From positions 558,001-622,000 of the forward strand of contig NZ_LT629781.1 in NCBI RefSeq assembly GCF_900105685.1: a stretch of 64,000 nt of DNA, given 5' to 3'. The DNA comes from Verrucomicrobium sp. GAS474 (lineage in GTDB: Bacteria; Verrucomicrobiota; Verrucomicrobiia; Methylacidiphilales; GAS474). This document shows positions 16,835 through 26,314 of the stretch, in pieces (the stretch's first letter is position 1; each line of letters begins with the position of its first letter). Made by a program: the position numbers and the translations under genes. The notes below the pieces were generated by a model. The model saw nothing but the letters and a program-made list of their open reading frames with translations. It was not told the DNA's origin and searched no databases.

Positions 16835-19567
16835 ATGAGTTCGTCCCCGTCCCCCACTCCCTTCGAGTCCGAAGGCTGCACTGTTCCCGCCTTCCCCACG
16901 CTCCCCCGTATCGAGGTCCGGGCGAAGTTCTTCTTCGAGGGGGACCGCAAGTATGTCCTCCAGGGGGTGACCTACGGGCCGTTCCGCCCGCGCGGCGAGG
17001 GGCTGCCCTGCTTCCCGACGGCCGACGAGGTCTTCCGCGATTTCGACCTGATGGCCCCGCTCGGGATCAACACGATCCGCATCTACCACACGCCGCCGAA
17101 GTGGTTCCTCGACATCGCCGCCTCGCGCCGCATCCGGGTGATGGTGACGATCCCGTGGGTGAAGCGGGTCCTCTTCCTCGACGACGCCGAGGTCCTCCAC
17201 CAGACGCGGGAGAACCTCGCCGAGGCGGTGAAGGCGAACGCGGGGCACCCGGCGATCATGGGCTACTTCATCGACAACGAGATCCCGCCCGACCTCGTCC
17301 GCTGGTACGGGCCGCGCAAGATGGAGGCCTTCCTCGACTCGATGGTCGCCCTGGTGAAGAAGCACGATCCCGGCGCGCTGGCGGCCTACGCGAACTTCCC
17401 GCCGACCGAGTACATCCTCCCGGCGAACGTCGATTTCCTCAGCTACAACGTCTACCTCCACGACAAGAAGATCCTCTCGAACTACCTGGGCCGCCTCCAG
17501 AACCTCGCGGGGGAAAAGCCGTTGATCCTCTCCGAGTTCGGCATGGACACGATCCGCCATCCCGAGGAGGAGCAGGCGGAGCTGCTGAAGACCCACGTGA
17601 CGACGGTCTTCCAGGCGGGCCTCGCCGGGACGATCATCTTCTCGTGGACTGACGAGTGGTTCACCGACGGCGTCGACGTGGAGGACTGGGCCTTCGGCAT
17701 CGTGACGAAGGAACGCCGCCCGAAGGCGGCCTACCACGCCCTCCAGCCCTACCTGGCCAATCCCGACCGGCCCCTCTACGAGCGGTTCCCGCTCCCGCGG
17801 ATGCCCCGCGTCTCCGTCGTCGTCTGCTCCTACAACGGGGCGAAGACGCTCCGGGACTGCCTGACCTCGCTCGGCAAGCTCGACTATCCCGACTACGAGG
17901 TGATCTTCGTCGACGACGGCTCGAAGGACGACACGCAGGAGATCATGCGCGCGTTCCCGGACGTGCGGAACATCGTCCAGGTGAACAAGGGGCTCTCCGT
18001 CGCCCGCAACGTCGGCATCCACGCCTCGACGGGGGAGATCGTCGCCTTCACCGACTCGGACTGCATGGTCGACAAGGACTGGCTCTACTTCCTCGTCCAG
18101 GCGCTCGACGCGGGCGGGTTCGCCGCCGTCGGCGGGCCGAACATCTCCCCCCCCGCGACCGACTGGATCCAGGCGACCGTCGCCTCGGCCCCCGGCTCCC
18201 CCAGCCACGTCCTCCTCACCGACACCGTCGCGGAGCACGTCCCCGGCTGCAACATGGCCTACTGGAAATGGTCCCTCGAGGAGATCGGCGGCTTCGACCC
18301 GCAGTACCGCAAGGCGGGCGACGACGTCGACGTCTGCTGGCGGATCATGCAGCTCGGCCACCAGATCGGCTTCTCCCCCTCGGCGATCGTCTGGCACTAC
18401 CGCCGCTTCACCGTCGACGCCTACTTCGGCCAGCAGCGCGGCTACGGCGAGGCCGAGGCGATGCTCCGGTACAAGCACCTGAATTACTTCGGCTCGACCG
18501 GCTCGGCGATCTGGCACGGGCGCGTCTACACGCAGGTCCGCCTCGATCCGTTCTTCAGCCAGCCCCTCGTCTACCACGGGATCTTCGGCACCGGGTTCTT
18601 CCAGTGCGTCTACCCGAAGGGGGAGAACCCCTACCTCGGCCTCTTCGGGAGCCTCGAATGGGTCTCGTTCTCGACGCTGATCCTCCTCCTCTCCCTCCCG
18701 CTGCCGTTCCTCCGGCTGGTGCCGCTGATCCTCTTCGGCCTCACGATGCTCAACGGCCTCTCCTACATGACGCGGGCCCGCATCGAGCCGAAGTTCGACT
18801 CGATCCGCACCCGCCTCCTCCTCTTCTACCTCGCCATCATGCAGCCTCTGGCGCGGGGCCGGGCGCGGCACTTCACCTGGCTGCGCGGGAAGCGGACCCC
18901 CGAGGCCGTCATCGCGACGCCGGAGAGCCTCCCCCACGCCTCCAGCAGCCTCCTCTCCGCCGGCCATCTCACCTTCTGGAGCGAGAGCGGCAAGGAGCGG
19001 ACCGACCTCCTCGCCGAGATCGAGAAGCTCCTCGACGCCGAGGGGTGGAACTACACCCTCGACACGGGGTGGACCGACTGGGACATCCACATCTTCGCCA
19101 GCCGCTGGTGGAACATCCGCCTCCGGACGATCACCGAGATCTACCCCCACGGCCGCCGCCTGACGCGGGTCGGGAACTTCCTCGTCGGGAGCATGTTCTC
19201 GAACATCGTCTGGATCGTCCTCGTCATCCTCGGCCTCGTCTTCAGCCTGACCCAGGTGAAGGAGCTCCCCTTCGTCAACGCTTTCCACGGCGTCGTCGAG
19301 GCGCTCGACAGCGGGGCCTTCAACGAGATCCCCTTCGGCCTCGTCTGCGCCGTGCTGCTGGGCCACTTCGGCATCTGGTTCGCGAACGGCCTCCGCCTTC
19401 GCCACCGCGTCGCCGAGCTGGTCCACGTCGCCGCCGTCCACGCCGGGCTCCAAAGCGTGAAGACCGGGAAGAAGGACAAGGAGAAGGCGAAGCCCTCGTC
19501 CGAGCCTCCGACGGGCGCGGAGCCGCAGGCCGAAACGGTCGTCTCGCCCCAACCCCCGCAAGCGTGA
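16835..19567 (+). CDS. Glycosidase-like domain fused to GT2 glycosyltransferase, membrane-anchored
   Basis: 910 residues. Residues 28-310 form a GH2/GH-A-like TIM barrel with acid/base Glu149 (GYFIDNEIPPD) and nucleophile Glu234 (LILSEFGMDT). Residues 324-560 are a GT-A family 2 transferase: VSVVVCSYNGAKTLRDCL, FVDDGSKDDT, the metal-binding TDSDC at 406-410 and GCNMAYWKWSLEEIGGFD. Then come hydrophobic segments near 605-650 and two more around 770-850, with a Lys/Glu-rich tail. One polypeptide therefore carries both a hydrolytic and a synthetic domain at the membrane. The ABC transporter starts 19 bp later, suggesting joint synthesis, trimming and export of a surface glycan. The polymer is unknown. 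Confidence 0.85.
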   Translation: MSSSPSPTPFESEGCTVPAFPTLPRIEVRAKFFFEGDRKYVLQGVTYGPFRPRGEGLPCFPTADEVFRDFDLMAPLGINTIRIYHTPPKWFLDIAASRRIRVMVTIPWVKRVLFLDDAEVLHQTRENLAEAVKANAGHPAIMGYFIDNEIPPDLVRWYGPRKMEAFLDSMVALVKKHDPGALAAYANFPPTEYILPANVDFLSYNVYLHDKKILSNYLGRLQNLAGEKPLILSEFGMDTIRHPEEEQAELLKTHVTTVFQAGLAGTIIFSWTDEWFTDGVDVEDWAFGIVTKERRPKAAYHALQPYLANPDRPLYERFPLPRMPRVSVVVCSYNGAKTLRDCLTSLGKLDYPDYEVIFVDDGSKDDTQEIMRAFPDVRNIVQVNKGLSVARNVGIHASTGEIVAFTDSDCMVDKDWLYFLVQALDAGGFAAVGGPNISPPATDWIQATVASAPGSPSHVLLTDTVAEHVPGCNMAYWKWSLEEIGGFDPQYRKAGDDVDVCWRIMQLGHQIGFSPSAIVWHYRRFTVDAYFGQQRGYGEAEAMLRYKHLNYFGSTGSAIWHGRVYTQVRLDPFFSQPLVYHGIFGTGFFQCVYPKGENPYLGLFGSLEWVSFSTLILLLSLPLPFLRLVPLILFGLTMLNGLSYMTRARIEPKFDSIRTRLLLFYLAIMQPLARGRARHFTWLRGKRTPEAVIATPESLPHASSSLLSAGHLTFWSESGKERTDLLAEIEKLLDAEGWNYTLDTGWTDWDIHIFASRWWNIRLRTITEIYPHGRRLTRVGNFLVGSMFSNIVWIVLVILGLVFSLTQVKELPFVNAFHGVVEALDSGAFNEIPFGLVCAVLLGHFGIWFANGLRLRHRVAELVHVAAVHAGLQSVKTGKKDKEKAKPSSEPPTGAEPQAETVVSPQPPQA

Positions 19568-19586
19568 CCGGGACCCCGGGGACCTC

Positions 19587-21443
19587 ATGGATTACCGCAC
19601 GCAGAAATCGTCCGACGCCGACCGCATGAGCACGAAAGAACCGTCCGCAGGGACCTCCTCGGTCTACCTCCGGGCCATCCGCTTCTACCGGCCCTACCTG
19701 GGCCAGATCGGCGTCGCGCTGGCCCTCCTCCTCGTCACGATCGGCCTGAATCTCCTCAAGCCGTGGCCGGTGAAGTGGATGATCGACACCGTCATCCCCG
19801 TCGCCTCGGCGGCGAAGAACGGCCCCGTCCCCGACATCGTCTTCTGGGGGATCAAGATGTCGGTCGCCCACGCCACGCTGTGGGCCGCGGGGAGCGTCAT
19901 CGTCATCTACCTCCTCCAGGGCATCTTCAACGTCGGGAACAACTACATCCTCGTCGAGATCGGCCTCAAGGCCCTCCTCCACCTCCGCACCCGGCTCTAC
20001 GCCTTCCTCCAGCACCTCCCCCTCCACTTCCACGAGCGGCGGCGGAGCGGCGACTCGACCTTCCGCGTCGCCTACGATTCCCAGGCGATCCAGACCCTCT
20101 TCAACCGGGGCTTCACCACCGTCCTCAGCTCGGTCATCACCCTCGTCGGCACCTTCGTCGTCATGTTCTACGTCGACCGGACCCTCGCCTACTGCTCCCT
20201 CGCCGTCGTCCCCCTGCTCTGGCTCACGATCTCCTTCTTCGCCGTCCGCATCCGCAAGGAGAGCGACACCCTCCAGCAGGAGGAGAGCGACGTCCTCGCC
20301 GCCGCCACCGAGGGCCTCTCCGCCATCCGCGTCGTCCACGCCTTCGGCCGGGAGGAATACGAGGTGAAGCAGTTCGCCCGCGAGGCCGAGCACAGCTACG
20401 GGGCGAACCTCCGCCTCACCCTCACCAGCACCCTCTCCAGCCTCATCGTCGGCCTCGTCACCTCCCTCGGCACCGCCCTCGTCCTCTACCTCGGCGTCAC
20501 CCACGTCCTCCAGGAACGCCTCGACATCGGCAACCTCTGGGTCTTCCTCACCTACCTCACCAACCTCTACCAGCCCCTCGAGCAGCTCAGCTACACGGCG
20601 TGGTCGATGGAAGGGGCCGCCGCCGGCATGCAGCGCGTCTTCGAGGTGATGGACACCGAGGACACCGTCCCGGAGACCCCCGGCGCCCCCGCCCTCCCGC
20701 CGATCGACGGGCGGATCACCTTCGACCACGTCTCCTTCGGCTACGAGAAGGACGAGGAGACGATCGTGAAGGATCTCTCCCTCGACATCGTCCCCGGGCA
20801 GACCGTCGCCATCGTCGGCGGGACCGGCGCGGGGAAGACGACCGTCCTCTCGATGATCCCCCGCTTCTACGACCCGACGGCGGGCCGGATCCTCCTCGAC
20901 GGCCACGACATCCGGAAGTACCAGAAAAAATCGGTCCGCGAGAACATCGCCATCGTCCTCCAGGACACCCTCCTCCTCTCCGGCACCATCGAGGAGAACA
21001 TCGCCTACGGCCGCCTCGGCGCGAAGCCCGAGGAGATCCGCCGCGCCGCCGTCCAGGCCCAAGCCCACGACTTCATCCTCCGCCTCCCGCAGGGCTACCA
21101 GACGCCCGTCGGCGAGCGGGGCGTCCGCCTCTCCGGCGGCCAGCGCCAGCGGATCGGCATCGCCCGCGCCTTCCTCAAGGGAGCTCCCATATTACTCCTC
21201 GACGAGCCGACGAGCGCCCTCGACGTCGCGACCGAATCGGAAGTCATGGACACCCTCCGCCGCCTCATGCGGATCCAGACCACCCTCATCGTCACCCACC
21301 GCCTGAACACCGTCCACCACTACGCCGACAAGATCTACGTGATGGACCAGGGCGTCCTCGTCGAGTCCGGGAGCGGTGCCGAGCTGCTGGCCAAGGGCGG
21401 CTGCTACGCCAACCTGTGGTCGAAGGGAAATTACGGCGCGTAG
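19587..21443 (+). CDS. ABC transporter, fused permease-ATPase (MsbA-like exporter)
   Basis: 618 residues (start ATG 19587; ATG 19626 is an alternative). The N-terminal half is a six-helix type IV exporter domain, with LLHLRTRLYAFLQHLPLHF in the coupling region. The C-terminal nucleotide-binding domain has Walker A GGTGAGKTT, signature LSGGQRQRIGIARAFL, Walker B ILLLDEPTSALD and a switch His in IVTHRLNT. Such half-transporters act as homodimers exporting lipids, lipid-linked glycans or peptides. Its coupling to the glycosidase-transferase gene suggests a lipid-linked or free glycan substrate. A truncated repeat element begins about 15 bp after its stop. Confidence 0.92.
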   Translation: MDYRTQKSSDADRMSTKEPSAGTSSVYLRAIRFYRPYLGQIGVALALLLVTIGLNLLKPWPVKWMIDTVIPVASAAKNGPVPDIVFWGIKMSVAHATLWAAGSVIVIYLLQGIFNVGNNYILVEIGLKALLHLRTRLYAFLQHLPLHFHERRRSGDSTFRVAYDSQAIQTLFNRGFTTVLSSVITLVGTFVVMFYVDRTLAYCSLAVVPLLWLTISFFAVRIRKESDTLQQEESDVLAAATEGLSAIRVVHAFGREEYEVKQFAREAEHSYGANLRLTLTSTLSSLIVGLVTSLGTALVLYLGVTHVLQERLDIGNLWVFLTYLTNLYQPLEQLSYTAWSMEGAAAGMQRVFEVMDTEDTVPETPGAPALPPIDGRITFDHVSFGYEKDEETIVKDLSLDIVPGQTVAIVGGTGAGKTTVLSMIPRFYDPTAGRILLDGHDIRKYQKKSVRENIAIVLQDTLLLSGTIEENIAYGRLGAKPEEIRRAAVQAQAHDFILRLPQGYQTPVGERGVRLSGGQRQRIGIARAFLKGAPILLLDEPTSALDVATESEVMDTLRRLMRIQTTLIVTHRLNTVHHYADKIYVMDQGVLVESGSGAELLAKGGCYANLWSKGNYGA

Positions 21444-21457
21444 CGCACCGCGGATTA

Positions 21458-21822
21458 ATAGGAATCTAGGCGTATTGGTCCCGTCTCCCCCGCAGTACGT
21501 ACCCTCGGGCGTACCGGAACCATCCGATTTTAATCCAGTTAGGAGACGAGGCGCCACCAATCGCGTCCGCCTAGTTCAGGCGCTCAGAAGGGGACTGCCT
21601 GCGCGATAGCGCAATACCTCGTAAAGGGGAAACTAACTTGCAGGGTTGGGAGACAAGTTCCAGGAGGGGCAGAATGCCGTCGCGGTAGCGACACTCGTTC
21701 CTCAGGGGACACTAACTGGCATGGCCGGGAGGCAAGCCCCTCTTGGGCTATAAAGCGGGTCGCCTCCAGCTGTACAGGATCGACCCCGCAAGCCCCGAAG
21801 GGCCGCCCCGCTTCCCGACATC
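21458..21822 (-). mobile_element. MITE-like repeat element, copy B (right half missing, rearranged)
   Basis: In reverse orientation relative to copies A, C and D. Read on the minus strand it begins with the family terminal repeat (CCCTTCGGGGCTTGCGGGGT...CTGTACAGCTGGAGGCGACC), then two tandem inverted hairpin modules at 21590-21660 and 21661-21737, then the core with CTGGATTAAAATCGGATGG (27-nt block at 21516-21542). It breaks off after CCTAGATTCCTAT near 21458, close to the ABC transporter stop. The right terminal repeat is absent. No coding capacity is seen. Confidence 0.75.
21600..21692 (+). ncRNA. Tandem covarying hairpins in copy B
   Basis: Two hairpins: TGCGC-GATA-GCGCA at 21600-21613 and GTCGC-GGTA-GCGAC at 21679-21692. 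Within one element both stem versions occur side by side, each perfectly paired and each with a GNNA loop. They are followed by AAGGGGAAACTAACTTGC and GGGGACACTAACTGGC, which are themselves related. Confidence 0.5.
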
Positions 21823-21888
21823 CAGTAACCATCCTTTTCCGCCCCCCTCATTCGCCAAATCGCAAAAGGTACGCTACTCTTCCCTCAC

Positions 21889-22872
21889 GTGAACCCGACC
21901 TTCTTCCGCCTCGCACTGACGCTCCTCCTTTCCGCACCCCTCGCCTCCGCGGTCGATCCGTTCGCGGCGTTGGATAAATTCTCGGTCTTCACCTCGCTCC
22001 AGCCGAATTCGATCGGTGCCGACACCGTCCTCGGCCACGCCTCGCCCGCCCTCGGATTCTCCAAGGGCGCCTCGGTCCAGACCTGCTATTGGCTTCCCTT
22101 CGCCCCCGAGGCGGCGGCCAAGTATGTCCAGAACTGGAACCCCGTCCCCCATTCCTCCCTCGGCGTCTTCGCCTCGGGCGGACAGGGCGGCTATTCCTCC
22201 CTCACCCTGAGCCCCGACAGCTCCCCGCAGAAGTGGCTCGCCGACAAAAGCCGCAAGGCGACCTCCGCCGCCGAATCGGGCGACCTCAACCTCAGCCGCA
22301 AGGAAGCCGAGGCGCTCGCCCAGAGCGCCGATCCCGCCCAGGGCTGGCGCGCCATCCTCGCCTCGCGCGAGGCCGAGCTCTTCGCCACCCCGCCGTACGA
22401 GATGGGAGGGAAAAGCGTCTCCCCCATCGACGAGCTGCGGGCGCTGCTGACCGACAACCCCAAGATCCGCCAGGAAATGAGCCCCGTTTTCCGCGCCTCC
22501 GGCCTCTTCGGGAACAAGGGCGAGGGAGCCGCCGCGAATCTCTTCCGCCACTGGGAATTCCTGACCGCCGAACGGCACGGCGTCCTCACCCTCGGCGCCT
22601 CCGTCGCCAGCCCCGGGAGCGAGGGGAGCTGGCAGTTGATCGACGTCGATTACTACGTCAGTGGCTCCTACAACGTCTCCGCGACCCTCTACGAATTCTG
22701 GCCCTTCACCGTCGACGGCAAGGCGGGCTCGCTCGTCTGGGAAGACGACCTCGTCGCCTCCTCCTCCGTCGCCGAATCGGGCGGCGGGATGGAAGGAATG
22801 GCCGTGACCTCCCTCTTCCTCAAGGAAGTGAAGGAAGCGGTGAAGTACATGAAGGGGGACGCGGGGAAGTAA
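21889..22872 (+). CDS. Secreted protein of unknown function
   Basis: 327 residues from GTG 21889 with a clear signal peptide (FFRLALTLLLSAPLASA) and predicted cleavage before VDPF. I recognise no family. The mature protein is rich in Ser, Ala and aromatic residues. It has a central helical segment (LNLSRKEAEALAQSADPAQGWRAIL) and a C-terminal part suggestive of beta structure (WQLIDVDYYVSGSYNVSATLYEFWPF). It probably resides in the periplasm or outside the cell. It is followed 83 bp later by a small membrane-protein gene and may be co-transcribed with it. Confidence 0.7.
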   Translation: MNPTFFRLALTLLLSAPLASAVDPFAALDKFSVFTSLQPNSIGADTVLGHASPALGFSKGASVQTCYWLPFAPEAAAKYVQNWNPVPHSSLGVFASGGQGGYSSLTLSPDSSPQKWLADKSRKATSAAESGDLNLSRKEAEALAQSADPAQGWRAILASREAELFATPPYEMGGKSVSPIDELRALLTDNPKIRQEMSPVFRASGLFGNKGEGAAANLFRHWEFLTAERHGVLTLGASVASPGSEGSWQLIDVDYYVSGSYNVSATLYEFWPFTVDGKAGSLVWEDDLVASSSVAESGGGMEGMAVTSLFLKEVKEAVKYMKGDAGK

Positions 22873-22955
22873 GGGGGCGCGGGGCGGCGAGATCGGCCTC
22901 GCCAAGGAAAGGGCGGCAGGGTAGCGTACTCCTCCCCTTTTCCCCGGAGCTTCCC

Positions 22956-23282
22956 ATGTCCCCCTTCACCGTCACCCTCATCGAATGGAGCGCCACGCTC
23001 CTTTCCCTCGTCGGGTTCTGGCTCTGCATCCGCCATCGCGCGGTCTGCTTCCTCTTCTTCCTGGTCGCCGACGCGGGATGGTTCGCCTCGGCGTTCGCGG
23101 GCGGCCACGCCTCGCTCCTGGCGCAGCAATCGATCTACATCCTGATGAACGTCGTCGGCTATTTCCTCTGGAAACGGGACGAACGCCTGAAGGAATTGCT
23201 CGAAGCCGCCGAAAAGCGGGCGCTCCAGCCCTCGCAGAAACCCGCCCCAGCCCCCGCCCTTCCGGCAGAGGCGACGCGGTAA
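22956..23282 (+). CDS. Small PnuC-like membrane protein
   Basis: 108 residues from ATG 22956. Three hydrophobic segments (IEWSATLLSLVGFWLCI, VCFLFFLVADAGWFASAF, QSIYILMNVVGYFLW) precede a charged tail. The WSATLLSLVGFWLCI and QSIYILMNVVGYFLWKR signatures resemble part of nicotinamide-riboside transporter PnuC, which has seven or eight helices. This protein is much shorter, so it is either a half-size relative or only locally similar. Transport of a vitamin-like compound is speculative. Confidence 0.55.
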   Translation: MSPFTVTLIEWSATLLSLVGFWLCIRHRAVCFLFFLVADAGWFASAFAGGHASLLAQQSIYILMNVVGYFLWKRDERLKELLEAAEKRALQPSQKPAPAPALPAEATR

Positions 23283-23297
23283 GCCTCCGTTCCCCGA

Positions 23298-23315
23298 GAG
23301 AGCGCGAACGCTCTC
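23298..23315. terminator. Hairpin between convergent genes
   Basis: GAGAGCG-CGAA-CGCTCTC, a 7-bp perfect stem with a four-base loop, lies between the stops of the small membrane protein and the convergent helicase gene. There is no T-run on either side, so intrinsic termination is not assured. Confidence 0.4.
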
Positions 23316-23340
23316 CCCCGGCTCTAGGAGCTAAAGCGAC

Positions 23341-25143
<1,803 letters not shown>

Positions 25144-25383
25144 CGGGTCTTATACTCTCTCGGAGTTCGTTTCACCACACTTAATAACGTGCTTCGTACA
25201 TCGCCGCTCATTCACAGCTGTACGCAGCAAGTGTTAGGCTGTGCGGTTTTTTTGTGAATAACCCCGTAACATACAGAACACCATCATTTACTGTTTATGC
25301 GTAAAAACACACATGGCGGTTTTATTGGCTTTGTATGTTAGAGTTTGACTTGCATGTTCTCTTATGAGATTCTTACACTTAGT
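25144..25383. promoter_or_regulatory. AT-rich divergent promoter region
   Basis: 240 bp between the divergent helicase and winged-helix genes, clearly AT-richer than the flanks. A TTGACT box at 25345-25350 lies about 33 bp before the ATG at 25384. No convincing -10 is seen at 17 bp, so the plus-strand promoter is tentative. A T7 run after GCTGTGCGG near 25240 could be a weak terminator. The long leader on the helicase side would suit cold-shock control, but I see no defined element. Confidence 0.35.
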
Positions 25384-25818
25384 ATGGACGTACTCGATCT
25401 CCGCCCTATGTGGAAAGAAGAGCTCCGCCATCTCGAGGAAAAGCTTAAGTTAACAAAGGAACAAATTTCTGTTCTTAAAGCCAAAATTGAAGGAGCAAAT
25501 GAAATTTTCTCTCCTCGTCTCAATGGAGAGGGCAAGGGATCATGGCGTGAGGGTGCGGCTGGACTTCCCTTATTTCCCAGCCTCAGCAAAACAGTAGCCA
25601 TGGTCATTCGCGATCATGGAGTTCAAGAGCCGCTTACGATCGAAGACATTCTCGGAAAGCTGTATCAGTACGGCATTAATCCTAACGAGGTCAAAAGGAC
25701 GACCGTCTATACGCTTGCGAATCGCCTTTGGAAGCAAGGTGCCGTTACCAAAGGAACGGGCGCTAAATTCGGCGCTAAATTCGATGCTTTACCTCCAGCG
25801 CCTAAACCAACTTTATGA
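25384..25818 (+). CDS. Winged-helix-like DNA-binding protein, probably acquired
   Basis: 144 residues from ATG 25384; a longer frame would use TTG at 25345, which coincides with the putative -35 box. Residues 1-40 form a coiled coil (WKEELRHLEEKLKLTKEQIS). Residues 65-130 (VAMVIRDHGVQEPLTIEDIL...VKRTTVYTLANRLWKQG) resemble a winged helix-turn-helix of the HARE/RNAP-delta type. Codon use is far less GC-biased than the neighbours, indicating transfer. It is probably a small DNA-binding regulator; the target is unknown. Confidence 0.55.
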   Translation: MDVLDLRPMWKEELRHLEEKLKLTKEQISVLKAKIEGANEIFSPRLNGEGKGSWREGAAGLPLFPSLSKTVAMVIRDHGVQEPLTIEDILGKLYQYGINPNEVKRTTVYTLANRLWKQGAVTKGTGAKFGAKFDALPPAPKPTL

Positions 25819-25828
25819 AGCCAATAAA

Positions 25829-25928
25829 AGAAAGCGCCCCCGAAGAAAGCCGAGTCGGTTAGGCGCTGCGCGACAAATGAACCGGAACGGGTGGGGCAAA
25901 CTTAGCGGAATGAACCCACCCGCTCCGG
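25829..25928 (+). ncRNA. Two stacked stem-loops, candidate structured RNA
   Basis: Immediately after the winged-helix gene. The first stem pairs GCGCC (about 25836) with GGCGC (about 25862), enclosing a smaller CCGA/TCGG hairpin. The second pairs CCGGAACGGGTGGG (25882-25895) with CCCACCCGCTCCGG (25915-25928): fourteen positions with a single A-C mismatch and a 19-nt loop. It lies ahead of a 43-codon ORF with its own Shine-Dalgarno. It could be a leader, a small RNA or an element end. I match it to no known RNA family. Confidence 0.35.
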
Positions 25929-26041
25929 GAGGCAACTTGAAAGAAACCGAACTTCGATGAAGAAGCTGCGGTCATTGCTCTACCGGAAGGGTACTCTTTG
26001 ACCTAAGTTCTGTCAATCGAGGTTCATCACAGGAGTTCTAT

Positions 26042-26173
26042 ATGGAACGTAATTCTGATGAAGCGCCGCCCGGATATAAGTGGATTTTCCGGCCGTGGAA
26101 GACAGATCCGAATACCGGCACTAGAATCTACCCTAAGCGGGCACGATTTTTCCGGATGTTGGTGAAAGTCTGA
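26042..26173 (+). CDS. Small 43-aa protein of unknown function
   Basis: ATG 26042 is preceded by an AGGAG Shine-Dalgarno 8 bp upstream and the ORF ends at TGA 26171-26173. The peptide is basic and aromatic (PPGYKWIFRPWKTDPNTG, then IYPKRARFFRMLVKV). It is followed 25 bp later by a strong terminator, so it looks like a complete small transcription unit. Good ribosome-binding site and terminator placement argue for real translation. Function unknown. Confidence 0.5.
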   Translation: MERNSDEAPPGYKWIFRPWKTDPNTGTRIYPKRARFFRMLVKV

Positions 26174-26198
26174 TGACGGATTAAGAAACAAGAAATTT

Positions 26199-26240
26199 CG
26201 CATGGGGGAAACTACGGTTTCCCCCATGCGATTTTTCTTT
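26199..26240. terminator. Strong intrinsic terminator
   Basis: CGCATGGGGGAAAC at 26199-26212 pairs perfectly with GTTTCCCCCATGCG at 26217-26230 around a TACG loop: fourteen base pairs, followed by ATTTTTCTTT. It terminates the 43-aa ORF transcript and insulates hpnH. Confidence 0.85.
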
Positions 26241-26275
26241 AGTAGAGTGAGTATTAAACCGTTTCCCCGCAAGGA

Positions 26276-26301
26276 TTGACAAAAATTGGGGGGTCTATAC
26301 T
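26276..26301 (+). promoter_or_regulatory. Putative hpnH promoter
   Basis: A perfect -35 TTGACA (26276-26281) is followed by TATACT (26296-26301), 14 bp before the hpnH ATG at 26315. The 14-bp spacer is shorter than the usual 16-18. An alternative -10, TACTTT at 26298, gives 16 bp but would leave a very short leader. Confidence 0.4.
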
Positions 26302-26314
26302 TTGATCGGTCACT

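Noticed and set aside
25616-25960. A 114-codon frame overlapping the winged-helix gene
   Set aside because: It overlaps the better-supported gene in another frame, lacks a ribosome-binding site and runs through the strongly structured region.
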